Assembly: GCF_000241465.1 (NCBI RefSeq) | Contig: NZ_JH584235.1 | Coordinates: 356,305-420,304 of the forward strand | Direction: 5' to 3' | Length of the DNA stretch: 64,000 nucleotides | Source: Sphingomonas echinoides ATCC 14820 | GTDB lineage: Bacteria; Pseudomonadota; Alphaproteobacteria; Sphingomonadales; Sphingomonadaceae | Shown: positions 55,128-63,597 of the stretch, piece after piece | How the letters are laid out: every line of letters starts with the position of its first letter | Position numbering within the stretch: the stretch's first letter is position 1 | The notes under the pieces: generated by a model | Seen by the model: only the letters and a program-made list of their open reading frames with translations | Told to the model about the DNA's origin: nothing | The model's database searches: none | Made by a program: the position numbers and the translations under genes

Positions 55128-55177
55128 GGCCGCCTCCTAGAGCATCGGTCGCCGCAATTGAAGCCTTGGCGCCGCTT

Positions 55178-56155
55178 TCAGCGCGCAAGCCGCGCGACGA
55201 TCCCCGCCATCTCATACACGGTCGCCTGCGCATCGAGCGTCAGCGCGCGCGCGGTCGCAGCGAGCGTGCGCGCGGCGTCATACCCGTCGAGCGCGATGCG
55301 CAGGCGTTCGCCCTGCCGCTCCGGGGCCACGCCCGCGATAAAGGCGGGGGCACGGTCAAGGAACGCCTCGTAGCGCGCCTGCGCGGCCTTCAGCGCCAGC
55401 GACTTGGCCAGCCGGACGCGGCGACCATTGCCGGGATCGCCATCCCGCGCGATCGCCGCCAGCGCCTGGTCGATCGCGGCAAGGTCCAATCCGGCGAAAC
55501 CGAGCGCGCGACCCGGCGATCCATGCGCGACGCGGATCAATGCAGCCACTTCCGCCGGGTCCGCAGAAGGAAGCTGTTCGCGCAGCACGGACGTCATGGT
55601 GGCATCATCGAGCGGATCGAAACGCAATTGCCGACAACGGGACCGGATCGTCGGCAGCAAACGTCCTGGCGCATGGCTGATGAGCAGGAAGATCGTGCCC
55701 TCGGGCGGCTCCTCCAAATTCTTGAGCAAGGCGTTGGAGGCCCCCGGCCGTTCCAGATCGTCGACCGCATCGATGATGACGACCCGCCTGCTCGACATCG
55801 ACGGGCGCGTCGCAAACATCGGCCCAAGCGCGCGCACCTGCGCGATCGGGATGCTGCGCGCGAGATCGAGTCCGGTCTTGTCGCCTTCCTTCGGCTGGCG
55901 CGTGAGCACCCGGTAATCGGGGTGCGATCCCGCCGCGATCAATTTGCGTTGCGGGTTGCTCTCGGGCACGTCGAAGCCCGGCGGCAGGTCGCCCCCCGCC
56001 CCTTCGGCCAGCATCCGCAGCGCTGCGGCGCGCGCGAAGGTCGCCTTGCCGATGCCTTCCGGGCCCGCGAACAGCCACGCATGATGCAGCGATCCGCTCG
56101 CCATTGCGGCGGCGAAGGCCTGGTGCGCGGCATCATTTCCGAGCGGCAGCGTCAT
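55178..56155 (-). CDS. holB: DNA polymerase III subunit delta prime
   Basis: A 325-residue clamp-loader subunit of the AAA+ group. Walker A-like FAGPEGIGKATFARAAA is near residue 30, and a DAVDDLERPGASNALLKNLEEPP stretch (Walker B and SRC-like region) near 130-152. LLISHAPGRLLPTIRSRC marks the sensor region. The four zinc cysteines seen in E. coli delta prime are not apparent. It overlaps tmk by ATGA, the usual tmk-holB order. Confidence 0.93.
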   Translation of the reverse strand: MTLPLGNDAAHQAFAAAMASGSLHHAWLFAGPEGIGKATFARAAALRMLAEGAGGDLPPGFDVPESNPQRKLIAAGSHPDYRVLTRQPKEGDKTGLDLARSIPIAQVRALGPMFATRPSMSSRRVVIIDAVDDLERPGASNALLKNLEEPPEGTIFLLISHAPGRLLPTIRSRCRQLRFDPLDDATMTSVLREQLPSADPAEVAALIRVAHGSPGRALGFAGLDLAAIDQALAAIARDGDPGNGRRVRLAKSLALKAAQARYEAFLDRAPAFIAGVAPERQGERLRIALDGYDAARTLAATARALTLDAQATVYEMAGIVARLAR

Positions 56156-56784
56156 GGCAGCAGGTCGGCCACTGCGGCAAACACCGCGTCCGCGACATCG
56201 TCGATCCCGGCAGTCGCCCCGACCAGGCGGAAGCGCTCAGGTTCCTGCTTCGCAAACCGGCGAAAAGCGGCCGCGACATCGGCATGGAACGTATCGCCGC
56301 GCGCCGCGAACCGATCCGCTGCAGCGCCGTCACGGACCGCCGCGCGTCTGCGTCCAAGCTCGGGCGATAGTTCCAGCACAAGCGTCCGGTCCGGCAGCAA
56401 CCCGCGTGAACCAAAGGCATGCAGCGCCAGCACGGCAGCGTCGTCGATCCCGCCCGCTACGCCCTGATAGGCACGGCTGCTGTCGAGAAAGCGGTCGCAA
56501 ATCACCCAGCGTCCAGCCCCTAGTGCCGGGCGGATCGTCTTTTCAACATGGTCAGCGCGGGCGGCGGCGAACAACAAGGCTTCGCTATGCGGGCTCCACC
56601 GCGCGACCTCGCCCTGCATCAGCAAGGCGCGGATCGCCTCCGCACCCTCACTGCCACCGGGTTCGCGCGTGACCAGTGTTTCGATCCCGCGCATCGCCAG
56701 CGCATCGGCAAGCAAGCGCGCCTGGGTCGATTTGCCCGCCCCCTCGCCCCCTTCCAGCGAGATGAAGCGCCCGATCGCCGTCAT
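56152..56784 (-). CDS. tmk: Thymidylate kinase
   Basis: A 210-residue dTMP kinase. The P-loop is EGGEGAGKSTQARLL (about 10-24). VTREPGGSEGAEAIR is the DRX-like motif region. CDRFLDSSRAYQGVAGGID binds dTMP. The lid stretch is short and moderately basic. It starts 4 nt after dacA and overlaps holB by ATGA. Confidence 0.95.
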   Translation of the reverse strand: MTAIGRFISLEGGEGAGKSTQARLLADALAMRGIETLVTREPGGSEGAEAIRALLMQGEVARWSPHSEALLFAAARADHVEKTIRPALGAGRWVICDRFLDSSRAYQGVAGGIDDAAVLALHAFGSRGLLPDRTLVLELSPELGRRRAAVRDGAAADRFAARGDTFHADVAAAFRRFAKQEPERFRLVGATAGIDDVADAVFAAVADLLP

Positions 56785-56788
56785 CGGC

Positions 56789-57961
56789 TCACGCGCCGAA
56801 CAGGCTCAGCAAGCCAGCCCAGGCACGCCCGAAAAAGCCAGCCTGCGGCACATCATTGGCGGCGACCAGCGGCAGCCGCTCGGCCGGCATCCCCGGCGTT
56901 ACCACCACCAGATCGGCAATATGCTGCCCGGCCTTGATCGGGGCCTTGATCGGGCCGTCATAGCTGACCGTCAGGCGCATTTCGCCTGCGGTGCCCGCAG
57001 GTACGGTCGCGGAGAGATCGCTCGGCGCGACGAGCCCGACCTTGTTGGAGGTGCCGAGTTGCACCTCGGCGGTTTCGATCTGCTTGCCCTTGGCGAGGAT
57101 CGGCTTGGCCTGCCACGCGCGAAAACCCCATTCCATGAACTTGACCGATTCCTCGGCGCGCTGGCCCGACGTGCCAAGACCCGCCAGCACCATCACCAGC
57201 CGACGGCCATTTTGCTGCGCCGACCCGGTGAAGCCGAAACCGGCTTCATCGGTGTGCCCGGTCTTGAGCCCGTCGGCACCGCTCACCCGGCCCAGCAACG
57301 GGTCGCGATTGGCCTGGTCGATTGGCTTTTCCCCACCGAGCGTCTTGCCCCAGGTGAAGCTGCGCAGCGAGTAGAAGCGCTTGTAGAGATCGGGATAATC
57401 CTGGATCGTCGCGCTCGCCAGCTTGGCGAGATCGCGCGCGGTCACATACGTCACGCCATTGTCGGGCCAGCCATTGGCCGTGCCGAAATGGCTGTTGCTG
57501 AGGCCGAGCTTCGCCGCCGCGCGGTTCATCCGCTCGGTAAAGGCCGATTCGGTGCCCGAAATCCCCTCGGCCAGCACGACGCACGCATCGTTGCCCGACA
57601 GCGTGACGATGCCCTTGAGCAGATCCTCGACGCTGACATTCTCGCCCGAGGACAGGAACATGGTCGAGCCTTGCGAATGCCATGCGCGCCACGTTTCGGG
57701 GCGCACCGGGAATTTTGTGTCGAGCTTCAACTCGCCCGATTTGATCATCTGAAACGCGACATAGACCGTCATCATCTTGGCCATCGACGCGGGCGGCATT
57801 CGGCGGTCGGCATCCTTCGAATACAGGATCGCGCCGGAGGACAGATCCTGCAAATAGGCGACCGGCGCCGGCGTCTGGAACTCGGGTGCGGCCACGGCCG
57901 GACAGGTCGCGGCGACGGCGATGAGGGCTGAGGCGGCGATCAGTTTTTGGCGGGAAAGCAT
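56789..57961 (-). CDS. dacA: D-alanyl-D-alanine carboxypeptidase (PBP5/6 type)
   Basis: A 390-residue penicillin-binding protein that trims peptidoglycan stem peptides. It has a signal peptide (LIAASALIAVAATCPAVA), catalytic SxxK as SMAK (about 59-62), SxN as SGN in TLSGNDACVV and KTG as LKTGHTDEAG. The PBP5_C domain fills about 275-370. The C-terminus ends in a hydrophobic helix (WAGLLSLFGA), the usual membrane anchor. The symbol dacA versus dacC cannot be settled. It lies 18 nt after the RlpA-like gene. Confidence 0.94.
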   Translation of the reverse strand: MLSRQKLIAASALIAVAATCPAVAAPEFQTPAPVAYLQDLSSGAILYSKDADRRMPPASMAKMMTVYVAFQMIKSGELKLDTKFPVRPETWRAWHSQGSTMFLSSGENVSVEDLLKGIVTLSGNDACVVLAEGISGTESAFTERMNRAAAKLGLSNSHFGTANGWPDNGVTYVTARDLAKLASATIQDYPDLYKRFYSLRSFTWGKTLGGEKPIDQANRDPLLGRVSGADGLKTGHTDEAGFGFTGSAQQNGRRLVMVLAGLGTSGQRAEESVKFMEWGFRAWQAKPILAKGKQIETAEVQLGTSNKVGLVAPSDLSATVPAGTAGEMRLTVSYDGPIKAPIKAGQHIADLVVVTPGMPAERLPLVAANDVPQAGFFGRAWAGLLSLFGA

Positions 57962-57979
57962 CAGGTCCGGTCTCGTTTT

Positions 57980-58861
57980 TTAGTCGGTGTGGAGGATTTG
58001 CGCGTCACCATAACCGTGCCGGGCGGCCCCGTCACGCGCGCGCTGTGCGCTGGCTTTGTCGCCAAAGGGGCCCAATTGCACGCGAAAAAGGCGTCCGAGC
58101 GGAACAACATGGCCGCCCAGGGCGTGCGCCATCGCAGCGGCGCGCTCCGCCGACGATAAAGCGGCGACCTGCACGACAAAACCGCCAGCCGTCGGCGGAA
58201 CCGGTGGCGATGGAACCAGTGACGGCTTTGGCTTGGCGAGCGGCTTGGGCGCTGGCGCTTTGGGTATCGGTGCTCTGGGTATCGGTGCTTTGGCGGGGGC
58301 CGCACGCGGCACCGCTGGGGCCACTTGCTGCATCGGGACTTTGCGACGCAGCGCCGTGAGCAAAGCCGGCGGCGCATCCAGCCGCGCAGAGGCCGCCTGC
58401 CCCGCGCGCAATGCCGTCTGATCCTGTGGGCCGGCCACCACCGCCCGCACCCGCACCGGTGCCCGGTCGCCAACCCCCAATGCCTGGGCGGTCGCTGGCG
58501 ACAGCGAGACCACCGCCCCGCTGGTCTCGCGCGCGACCACTAGCGCCAGGATCGTGCGGCCAGTGTCGAGCGCGGTGATCTCGACCGGTGTGCCCGGCGG
58601 GACATTCGGATGCGCGACCGTCATCGTCACCGCGCTCCACTGCGGATCGAGCGACAGCGATGAAACCGCCGCAAAACCGACGCTATCGTCCCGCACTTCG
58701 CCCGAGGTGCCGCGCGGCCCGTCGCCCGGCGGCAAATCGCTGGCGGCGGCGATCGCGGGAGGCGAGGAGACCTCGTGGATCTTGGGCGTACCGCGTTGCT
58801 GACGCGGCGGCATCGCCTGACCGCCGCCGCTTGCCAGCACCAGCGCCACCAGCAGGCTCAT
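57980..58861 (-). CDS. RlpA-like protein with C-terminal SPOR domain
   Basis: A 293-residue exported protein. A short hydrophobic N-terminus (MSLLVALVLASGG) is followed by a double-psi beta-barrel-like region (about 70-135, AVTMTVAHPNVPPGTPVEIT), a long Pro/Ala/Lys linker (about 170-215) and a SPOR domain (about 220-290, GGFVVQVAALSSAERAAAMA). SPOR binds denuded peptidoglycan at the division septum. The RlpA catalytic Asp/His motif is not clearly kept. It lies 1 nt after mltB, fitting a cell-wall role. Confidence 0.8.
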   Translation of the reverse strand: MSLLVALVLASGGGQAMPPRQQRGTPKIHEVSSPPAIAAASDLPPGDGPRGTSGEVRDDSVGFAAVSSLSLDPQWSAVTMTVAHPNVPPGTPVEITALDTGRTILALVVARETSGAVVSLSPATAQALGVGDRAPVRVRAVVAGPQDQTALRAGQAASARLDAPPALLTALRRKVPMQQVAPAVPRAAPAKAPIPRAPIPKAPAPKPLAKPKPSLVPSPPVPPTAGGFVVQVAALSSAERAAAMAHALGGHVVPLGRLFRVQLGPFGDKASAQRARDGAARHGYGDAQILHTD

Positions 58862-58862
58862 C

Positions 58863-59909
58863 TCAGCGCTCCACGGCATCGGCGAGCAGGCCGACCGACA
58901 AGGCATAGAAATTGGAGCAATTATAATCGAGGATCACGCGGTAATTGCCCGTCAGCAAATAGGCCGTGCGTCCGGGGCCATCGGGCTCCAGCAACGTCGC
59001 CAGCACCGAATCGCCCGGCCAGTCGCGCGTCAGCGGGACGAGCCCCAGCCTGCGCCATTCGGCCATGGTTTTCCACGCGCTGTGCCGCGCGAACACCTTG
59101 AGACAGCGCGGCGACAGCAAGCGGTTGGTCACCTGGCTGCGGTCGAACGTCGCCGGTACGGAGACTGCGAGGCCCCACGGTTGGCCGGGTCGCCACCCGG
59201 CATTCGCGAAATAATTGCCGATGGAGGCGAGCGTGTCGGCCCGGCTCGCCCAAATGTCCACCCGGCCGTCGCCGTCGCCGTCGCGGGCGAGCCGCAGATA
59301 GACTGAGGGCAGAAATTGCGGCCCACCCGTTGCCCCCGCCCAACTGCCGACGAGTTGCGCGCGCGACACGCCGCGATCCATCATTTGCAGCGCGGCGATG
59401 AACTCGTCTGCGAACAGCTCGCGCCGCCGCCCCTCATAAGCGAGCGTCGCCAGCGCGCGTGGGAGATCGAAGCCGCCCATCACCCGACCATAGCTCGTCT
59501 CATGGCCCCAGATCGCGACCATGATCGATTCGGGAACGCCGATCTGCTGCTCGATCCGTTGCAGGCGCGACCGCTCGGCTTGATAGGCGTTGCGACCGTT
59601 GGCGATCAGCGCAGCGGTAAGGTGCTGCGCCTGATACGGCGCGAAATTGGGAACCCCGGCATTCGGATTGGCCCCCGGCTGCGCCCGATCCAGATCGATC
59701 ACGCGCTGGTTGAGCGTCAGCGTCGGCATCACCGCATCCAGCGTCGCCCGGCTCACGCCGCGCGCTGCGGCCTGCGCGCGGAGCGTCTGTAAATAGGCCT
59801 GAAACCCGGCCTCATCCTGCGCCGCCGCCGGCCCGATCATCGCAAAGCACGCCGCCAGGACGGCCAACGCCATGCCAATGGGACGCCCTAAAATACTGGT
59901 TCCTCGCAT
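58863..59909 (-). CDS. Lytic murein transglycosylase (MltB family)
   Basis: A 348-residue periplasmic transglycosylase. A signal peptide (MALAVLAACFAMIGPAAA) precedes the catalytic region with Glu in AIWGHETSYGRVMGGF (about 130-145), followed by GATGGPQFLPSVYLR. A DGDGDGRVDIW loop resembles the calcium site of Slt35/MltB. The chosen ATG (59909) places the signal peptide near the N-terminus; the frame is open 20 codons further. It heads the run mltB, RlpA-like, dacA, tmk, holB, metG, tatD. Confidence 0.92.
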   Translation of the reverse strand: MRGTSILGRPIGMALAVLAACFAMIGPAAAQDEAGFQAYLQTLRAQAAARGVSRATLDAVMPTLTLNQRVIDLDRAQPGANPNAGVPNFAPYQAQHLTAALIANGRNAYQAERSRLQRIEQQIGVPESIMVAIWGHETSYGRVMGGFDLPRALATLAYEGRRRELFADEFIAALQMMDRGVSRAQLVGSWAGATGGPQFLPSVYLRLARDGDGDGRVDIWASRADTLASIGNYFANAGWRPGQPWGLAVSVPATFDRSQVTNRLLSPRCLKVFARHSAWKTMAEWRRLGLVPLTRDWPGDSVLATLLEPDGPGRTAYLLTGNYRVILDYNCSNFYALSVGLLADAVER

Positions 59910-60063
59910 CGTCCGACCTTGGCACACCGGCTTGTCCACATGAACCCCAAAAGGCCGGACGCTGACCACAAACCTTGCACATCTCGTCCCGTGGCCGCTA
60001 AGCGGGGCACCGCTGCACGGCTGGCCGCGTTAGAGTCGGCTGCCCGATGTTGCTGAGCCGATG

Positions 60064-60153
60064 GGAAGAGTGTCCGAGTGGTTTAAGGAACCGGTCTTGA
60101 AAACCGGCGAGGGTGCAAGCTCTCCGTGGGTTCGAATCCCACCTCTTCCGCCA
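60064..60153 (+). tRNA. tRNA-Ser(UGA)
   Basis: A 90-nt class II tRNA. Acceptor GGAAGAG pairs with CTCTTCC. The anticodon stem CCGGT/ACCGG encloses loop CTTGAAA, giving anticodon TGA. A long variable arm (GAGGGTGCAAGCTCTC), a T-arm with TTCGAAT, discriminator G and encoded CCA follow. It stands between mltB and a gene that looks foreign (see the methyltransferase at 60325). Confidence 0.96.
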
Positions 60154-60324
60154 CGGCGTTGTGCCGGATTGTCTTATTCGATCCTCTTGATTGTCCATTT
60201 GGCAGGGACTTGCTTTGCTTACCTCCAAAAAGAGTCAGTTCTGTCTGTCGGGGGTTAAGTACCGAAAAGCAGCGAGAATCTGGGGCATAGGCAATCCAAA
60301 GCAGCGTCCGCGCGATTTGTAGCT

Positions 60325-61206
60325 TCAGAGTATCCCCACGATCGGCGCGCCGAAACAGAGTGGGATCGATCGGTCAAACAGGCCGTAACGCGCGAACGGT
60401 CGCGCGCGCGCGCCAGTCAGCGGAACAAAGAGAGCTGCCCCTAAGGAACAGCGCGCGACGCTTCCGTCGGCATTTTTTGTAAAGCGTAATAATTGCGTGC
60501 TGCTATCACTTAGACCGATCGGCATTACAAGTTTGCCGCCGGGTTTGAGCTGGGCAAGCAACGGGGCCGGAACCTCTGACGCGCTCGCGGCGACGATGAT
60601 GCCGTCGAACGGTGCGAACTCCGGCCAGCCAAGAAAACCGTCGCCGGTGCGAACCTCGACATTGGCAAAGCCAAGTCGGCGGAGCCGCTCCGACGCGGAT
60701 GTCGCCAAAGGCGGAACGATCTCGATCGATGAGACACGTTTAGCAATTCGTGCCAGAACCGCCGCCTGATACCCCGACCCAGTCCCTACATCCAGCACGT
60801 TGGCACCCGTGGGCAAGTCTAGCGCTGCCGTCATGATCGCGACGACATACGGATCGGAGATCGTCTGACCGTAACCGATGTCCTGCGGAAGGTCGACATA
60901 GGCGGCGCTGCGACGGTCTTCGCGCACGAACTCTTCACGCGGAATTACGCTAACGATGCTTAGAGCCGTCTCAAACGCAGGGGTGTCCGCCTTTGGAGCA
61001 AGGGCGCGTAGCTCGGCACGGATGGTATCAACCATCGCCTTGCGCTGGGCGGATGGGCTTCCGCCCGGCAGCCGCTTAGCCAACACAGTCAGGATGTCGA
61101 CCGGCTCAGGCTGCGTTTTCCGGTGAACGCACGCGACCACCAGAAGCGCGCCGAGCATGACCAGGAACGAAGGGATACGCACACACGGTAAGGGGCGGAT
61201 GGCCAT
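60325..61206 (-). CDS. Lipoprotein-type protein-L-isoaspartate O-methyltransferase
   Basis: A 293-residue protein. The C-terminal 210 residues match PCMT enzymes that methylate isoaspartyl residues: QDIGYGQTISDPYVVAIMTAAL, VLDVGTGSGYQAAVLARI, DGFLGWPEFAPFDGIIVAAS and LKPGGKLVMPIG. The first 26 residues form a lipoprotein signal (LVMLGALLVVAC, lipobox VVAC with Cys26), followed by a Lys/Pro linker and a helical spacer. Known bacterial Pcm is cytosolic because SAM is cytosolic, so an exported form is unusual. An upstream GTG at 61224 is an alternative start. Confidence 0.82.
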   Translation of the reverse strand: MAIRPLPCVRIPSFLVMLGALLVVACVHRKTQPEPVDILTVLAKRLPGGSPSAQRKAMVDTIRAELRALAPKADTPAFETALSIVSVIPREEFVREDRRSAAYVDLPQDIGYGQTISDPYVVAIMTAALDLPTGANVLDVGTGSGYQAAVLARIAKRVSSIEIVPPLATSASERLRRLGFANVEVRTGDGFLGWPEFAPFDGIIVAASASEVPAPLLAQLKPGGKLVMPIGLSDSSTQLLRFTKNADGSVARCSLGAALFVPLTGARARPFARYGLFDRSIPLCFGAPIVGIL

Positions 61207-61503
61207 CTGTGGGGCGGGTCCCACGTTTTATGGTGCTCGGCAAGTTGGGATCCGCCAAGGATGTCGGCGGGGGGCGGATCTGCGTGGCGGCATGCCTCTC
61301 CTTGCACGCCATGCCGACGCTGGGGCAGCGGCCAAACCAACGGCACGGCCTTGAAGGCGGATAAATATCCCTGAAATTCAGTATCTTGTTCGGTTAGCGC
61401 AGGCGTAACGATCAAAATTTCCGCAGGTTTCGCGTTACCGCCAAATTGCTTCCTAGAATGGAGATGGGGAAGGCGAAGCACTGGCAACGGGAAGTCTGGC
61501 ATC
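61207..61503. other. Intergenic region between the methyltransferase and the 130-residue gene
   Basis: About 300 nt between divergent genes. No tRNA, strong hairpin or convincing further frame was seen. It should contain promoters for both neighbours, but none could be assigned by eye. Confidence 0.4.
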
Positions 61504-61896
61504 ATGGGCACCTGCACGGGCGTAAGCGCGATATCGTCGGCATCGCCGACCTCGTCGACCGCGTCGAGCAACCAAATGGCGGCATTGCGACAACGCAGGC
61601 AGGATTATCTGAAAATGATGACCGCCGCCCAATCGGGTGACGTAACGGCGGCCAAAACGGCGTATGCGCGGATGACCGCCAACCGGACGCCCCCCGCCAA
61701 AAGCCCGCTCGCCGCGCTGGGAACCGCGCTACAAAATGGCGACACGGCGGCAATCCAGAAAGCTGCGGAGGCGTTGCAGCAAGCGCGTGACGCCCAGGCC
61801 AGCATCTCGGCCGATCCGAATGCGCCGCCACCGCCAAAGCCCATCCCCGCCGCCGCTTACGGATCGAGCCAGACCGACATCAATGTTCTCGCGTGA
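61504..61896 (+). CDS. Small Ala/Gln-rich hypothetical protein
   Basis: A 130-residue protein. Residues about 24-95 form predicted helices with two related units, LKMMTAAQSGDVTAAKTAYARM and LGTALQNGDTAAIQKAAEAL, reminiscent of short helical repeats. A Pro-rich end (NAPPPPKPIPAAAYG) follows. GGGAAG lies 12 nt upstream of the ATG. No family is recognised. The repeated GD-T/V-AA pattern argues for a real protein. Confidence 0.5.
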   Translation: MGTCTGVSAISSASPTSSTASSNQMAALRQRRQDYLKMMTAAQSGDVTAAKTAYARMTANRTPPAKSPLAALGTALQNGDTAAIQKAAEALQQARDAQASISADPNAPPPPKPIPAAAYGSSQTDINVLA

Positions 61897-62063
61897 TCGC
61901 GAGGTCAAACGCCTTTCCCGAACGGGCAAAGGGCTGATCCGGACCATGCCGTGCTGATCTTGCACACCATGCCTTGGCGGCGCGGCTGTGGAAGGTCGGG
62001 CCCGGACGCCGCGTCCCCTTACGCCGCTGCGCGCCTTGGCGCAGCAGATGCGACGCTGTGGTG

Positions 62064-63587
62064 ATGTTCGATCCCGCCGTTCCGGTCGCGTCCGATTGTG
62101 GGGAGTCGGCGAGCCCCGGCTTCGAAACTGTGCGCGCGCCACGCCGCGCGCCGACATCGCTCGATCCGGCAGAATGGTCGAGCCTGCGCGCGCAGGGGCA
62201 CCAGATGCTCGATGACATGATCGATCATCTCGAAGGGCTCTCGGGCGAACCGGTGTGGCGACCGGCCCCCGCGCACGTCCGCGCGGTGGCGCGCGAAGCA
62301 CTGCCGGTAGCCCCCACCGATCTTTCGAGCGTGCACGCAACCTTCATGGAGGCGATCCTCCCTTATGCAGGCGGCAATCTGCATTCCGGTTTCATGGGAT
62401 GGGTGCAGGGCGCTGGAACCCCGGTTGGCATGCTGGCCGAAATGCTGAGCGGCGGCCTCAACGCCAATCTGGGCGGACGCGACCATATGCCGATCCTGAT
62501 CGAGCGGCAGATCCGCGACTGGGTGCGCGAGATCTTCGCCTTTCCGGAGGGAGCCGATGGCCTGTTCCTGACCGGAACGTCGCAAGCCAATTTCGTCGCG
62601 CTGCTGGTCGCGCGCACGCGGACATGCGGCATGGCGGTGCGACAGAGCGGCGTGGCCAAGGCAGCGCGCCTGGTCGCTTATGCTTCGAACGAAGTTCACG
62701 GCTGCGTTCCCCGCGCGCTGGAAATGGCGGGGCTTGGCTCCGACGCGCTCACCCGCGTCGCCACCGATGATGCAGGGCGGATCGATGTGGCCGCGCTGCG
62801 TGCGTTCATCCGGGCCGATCGCGCCGCCGGGCTGACGCCGTTCCTGCTGATCGGCACCGCCGGTACGGTGAATAGCGGCGCGATCGACGACTTGGATGCG
62901 CTGGCGGACCTTGCCAGCGAAGAAGGTCTGCACTTCCATATCGATGGCGCGCTCGGCGCGCTTGGCATGCTGTCGCCAGAAATCGCGCCGCTGCTGCGGG
63001 GGATCGAACGCGCCGATAGCGTGGCGTTCGATTTCCACAAATGGGGCCATGTCCCGTACGATGCCGGCTTCCTGCTTGTCCGCGAAGGCGGATGGCTGAA
63101 AGACACTTTCGCGTCGCCAGCCGCCTATTTAACCCGCGCCGAGACCGGCCTGGCAGCGGGCGGGGACTGGCCCTGCGATATCGGCCCCGATCTCTCGCGC
63201 AGCTTCCGCGCGCTCAAGACCTGGTTCACGCTCAAAACCTATGGCACCGAGGCATTGGGTGCCTCGATCGCCGAAAACTGCCGGATCGCACGAGGGTTGG
63301 CCGAACGGATCGCGGTTGAGCCCGACCTCGAACTCCTTGCGCCCGTCGCGCTCAACATCGTTTGCTTCGGCTACGCGCCCGGCGGCGTTGGCGGAGACGG
63401 CGTGATCAACCGCGCGATCGTCGAGGATCTGCACGCGGCCGGTCGGGTCGCGCCCTCGCTCACGCTGATCAAGGGTCGGCCAGCGATCCGCGCCGCCTTC
63501 GTCAATCACCGCACCACCGCCGACGACCTCGACGCGCTTGTCGAGGGCGTGTTGCGTTTTGGTGCCCGTCATTCGCCCCGGCGCTGA
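62064..63587 (+). CDS. Group II PLP-dependent decarboxylase (aromatic-amino-acid type)
   Basis: A 507-residue fold-type I decarboxylase. It has FMGWVQGAGTPVGMLAEML, LTGTSQANFVALLVART (PLP phosphate), SNEVHGCVPRALEMAGL with the His that stacks on the cofactor, GTAGTVNSGAIDDLDALADLA, HIDGALGALGML and the PLP Lys in DFHKWGHVPYDAGF. These place it with aromatic-L-amino-acid decarboxylases and related Glu/diaminobutyrate enzymes; the substrate cannot be told. The ATG at 62064 has a poor ribosome-binding site, so the start is uncertain. The partial gene after it lies 10 nt downstream. Confidence 0.87.
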   Translation: MFDPAVPVASDCGESASPGFETVRAPRRAPTSLDPAEWSSLRAQGHQMLDDMIDHLEGLSGEPVWRPAPAHVRAVAREALPVAPTDLSSVHATFMEAILPYAGGNLHSGFMGWVQGAGTPVGMLAEMLSGGLNANLGGRDHMPILIERQIRDWVREIFAFPEGADGLFLTGTSQANFVALLVARTRTCGMAVRQSGVAKAARLVAYASNEVHGCVPRALEMAGLGSDALTRVATDDAGRIDVAALRAFIRADRAAGLTPFLLIGTAGTVNSGAIDDLDALADLASEEGLHFHIDGALGALGMLSPEIAPLLRGIERADSVAFDFHKWGHVPYDAGFLLVREGGWLKDTFASPAAYLTRAETGLAAGGDWPCDIGPDLSRSFRALKTWFTLKTYGTEALGASIAENCRIARGLAERIAVEPDLELLAPVALNIVCFGYAPGGVGGDGVINRAIVEDLHAAGRVAPSLTLIKGRPAIRAAFVNHRTTADDLDALVEGVLRFGARHSPRR

Positions 63588-63597
63588 GGATCTATCA

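Noticed and set aside
53664-55373. Long 569-codon open frame opposite metG
   Set aside because: Antisense shadow; metG has HIGH and KMSKS.
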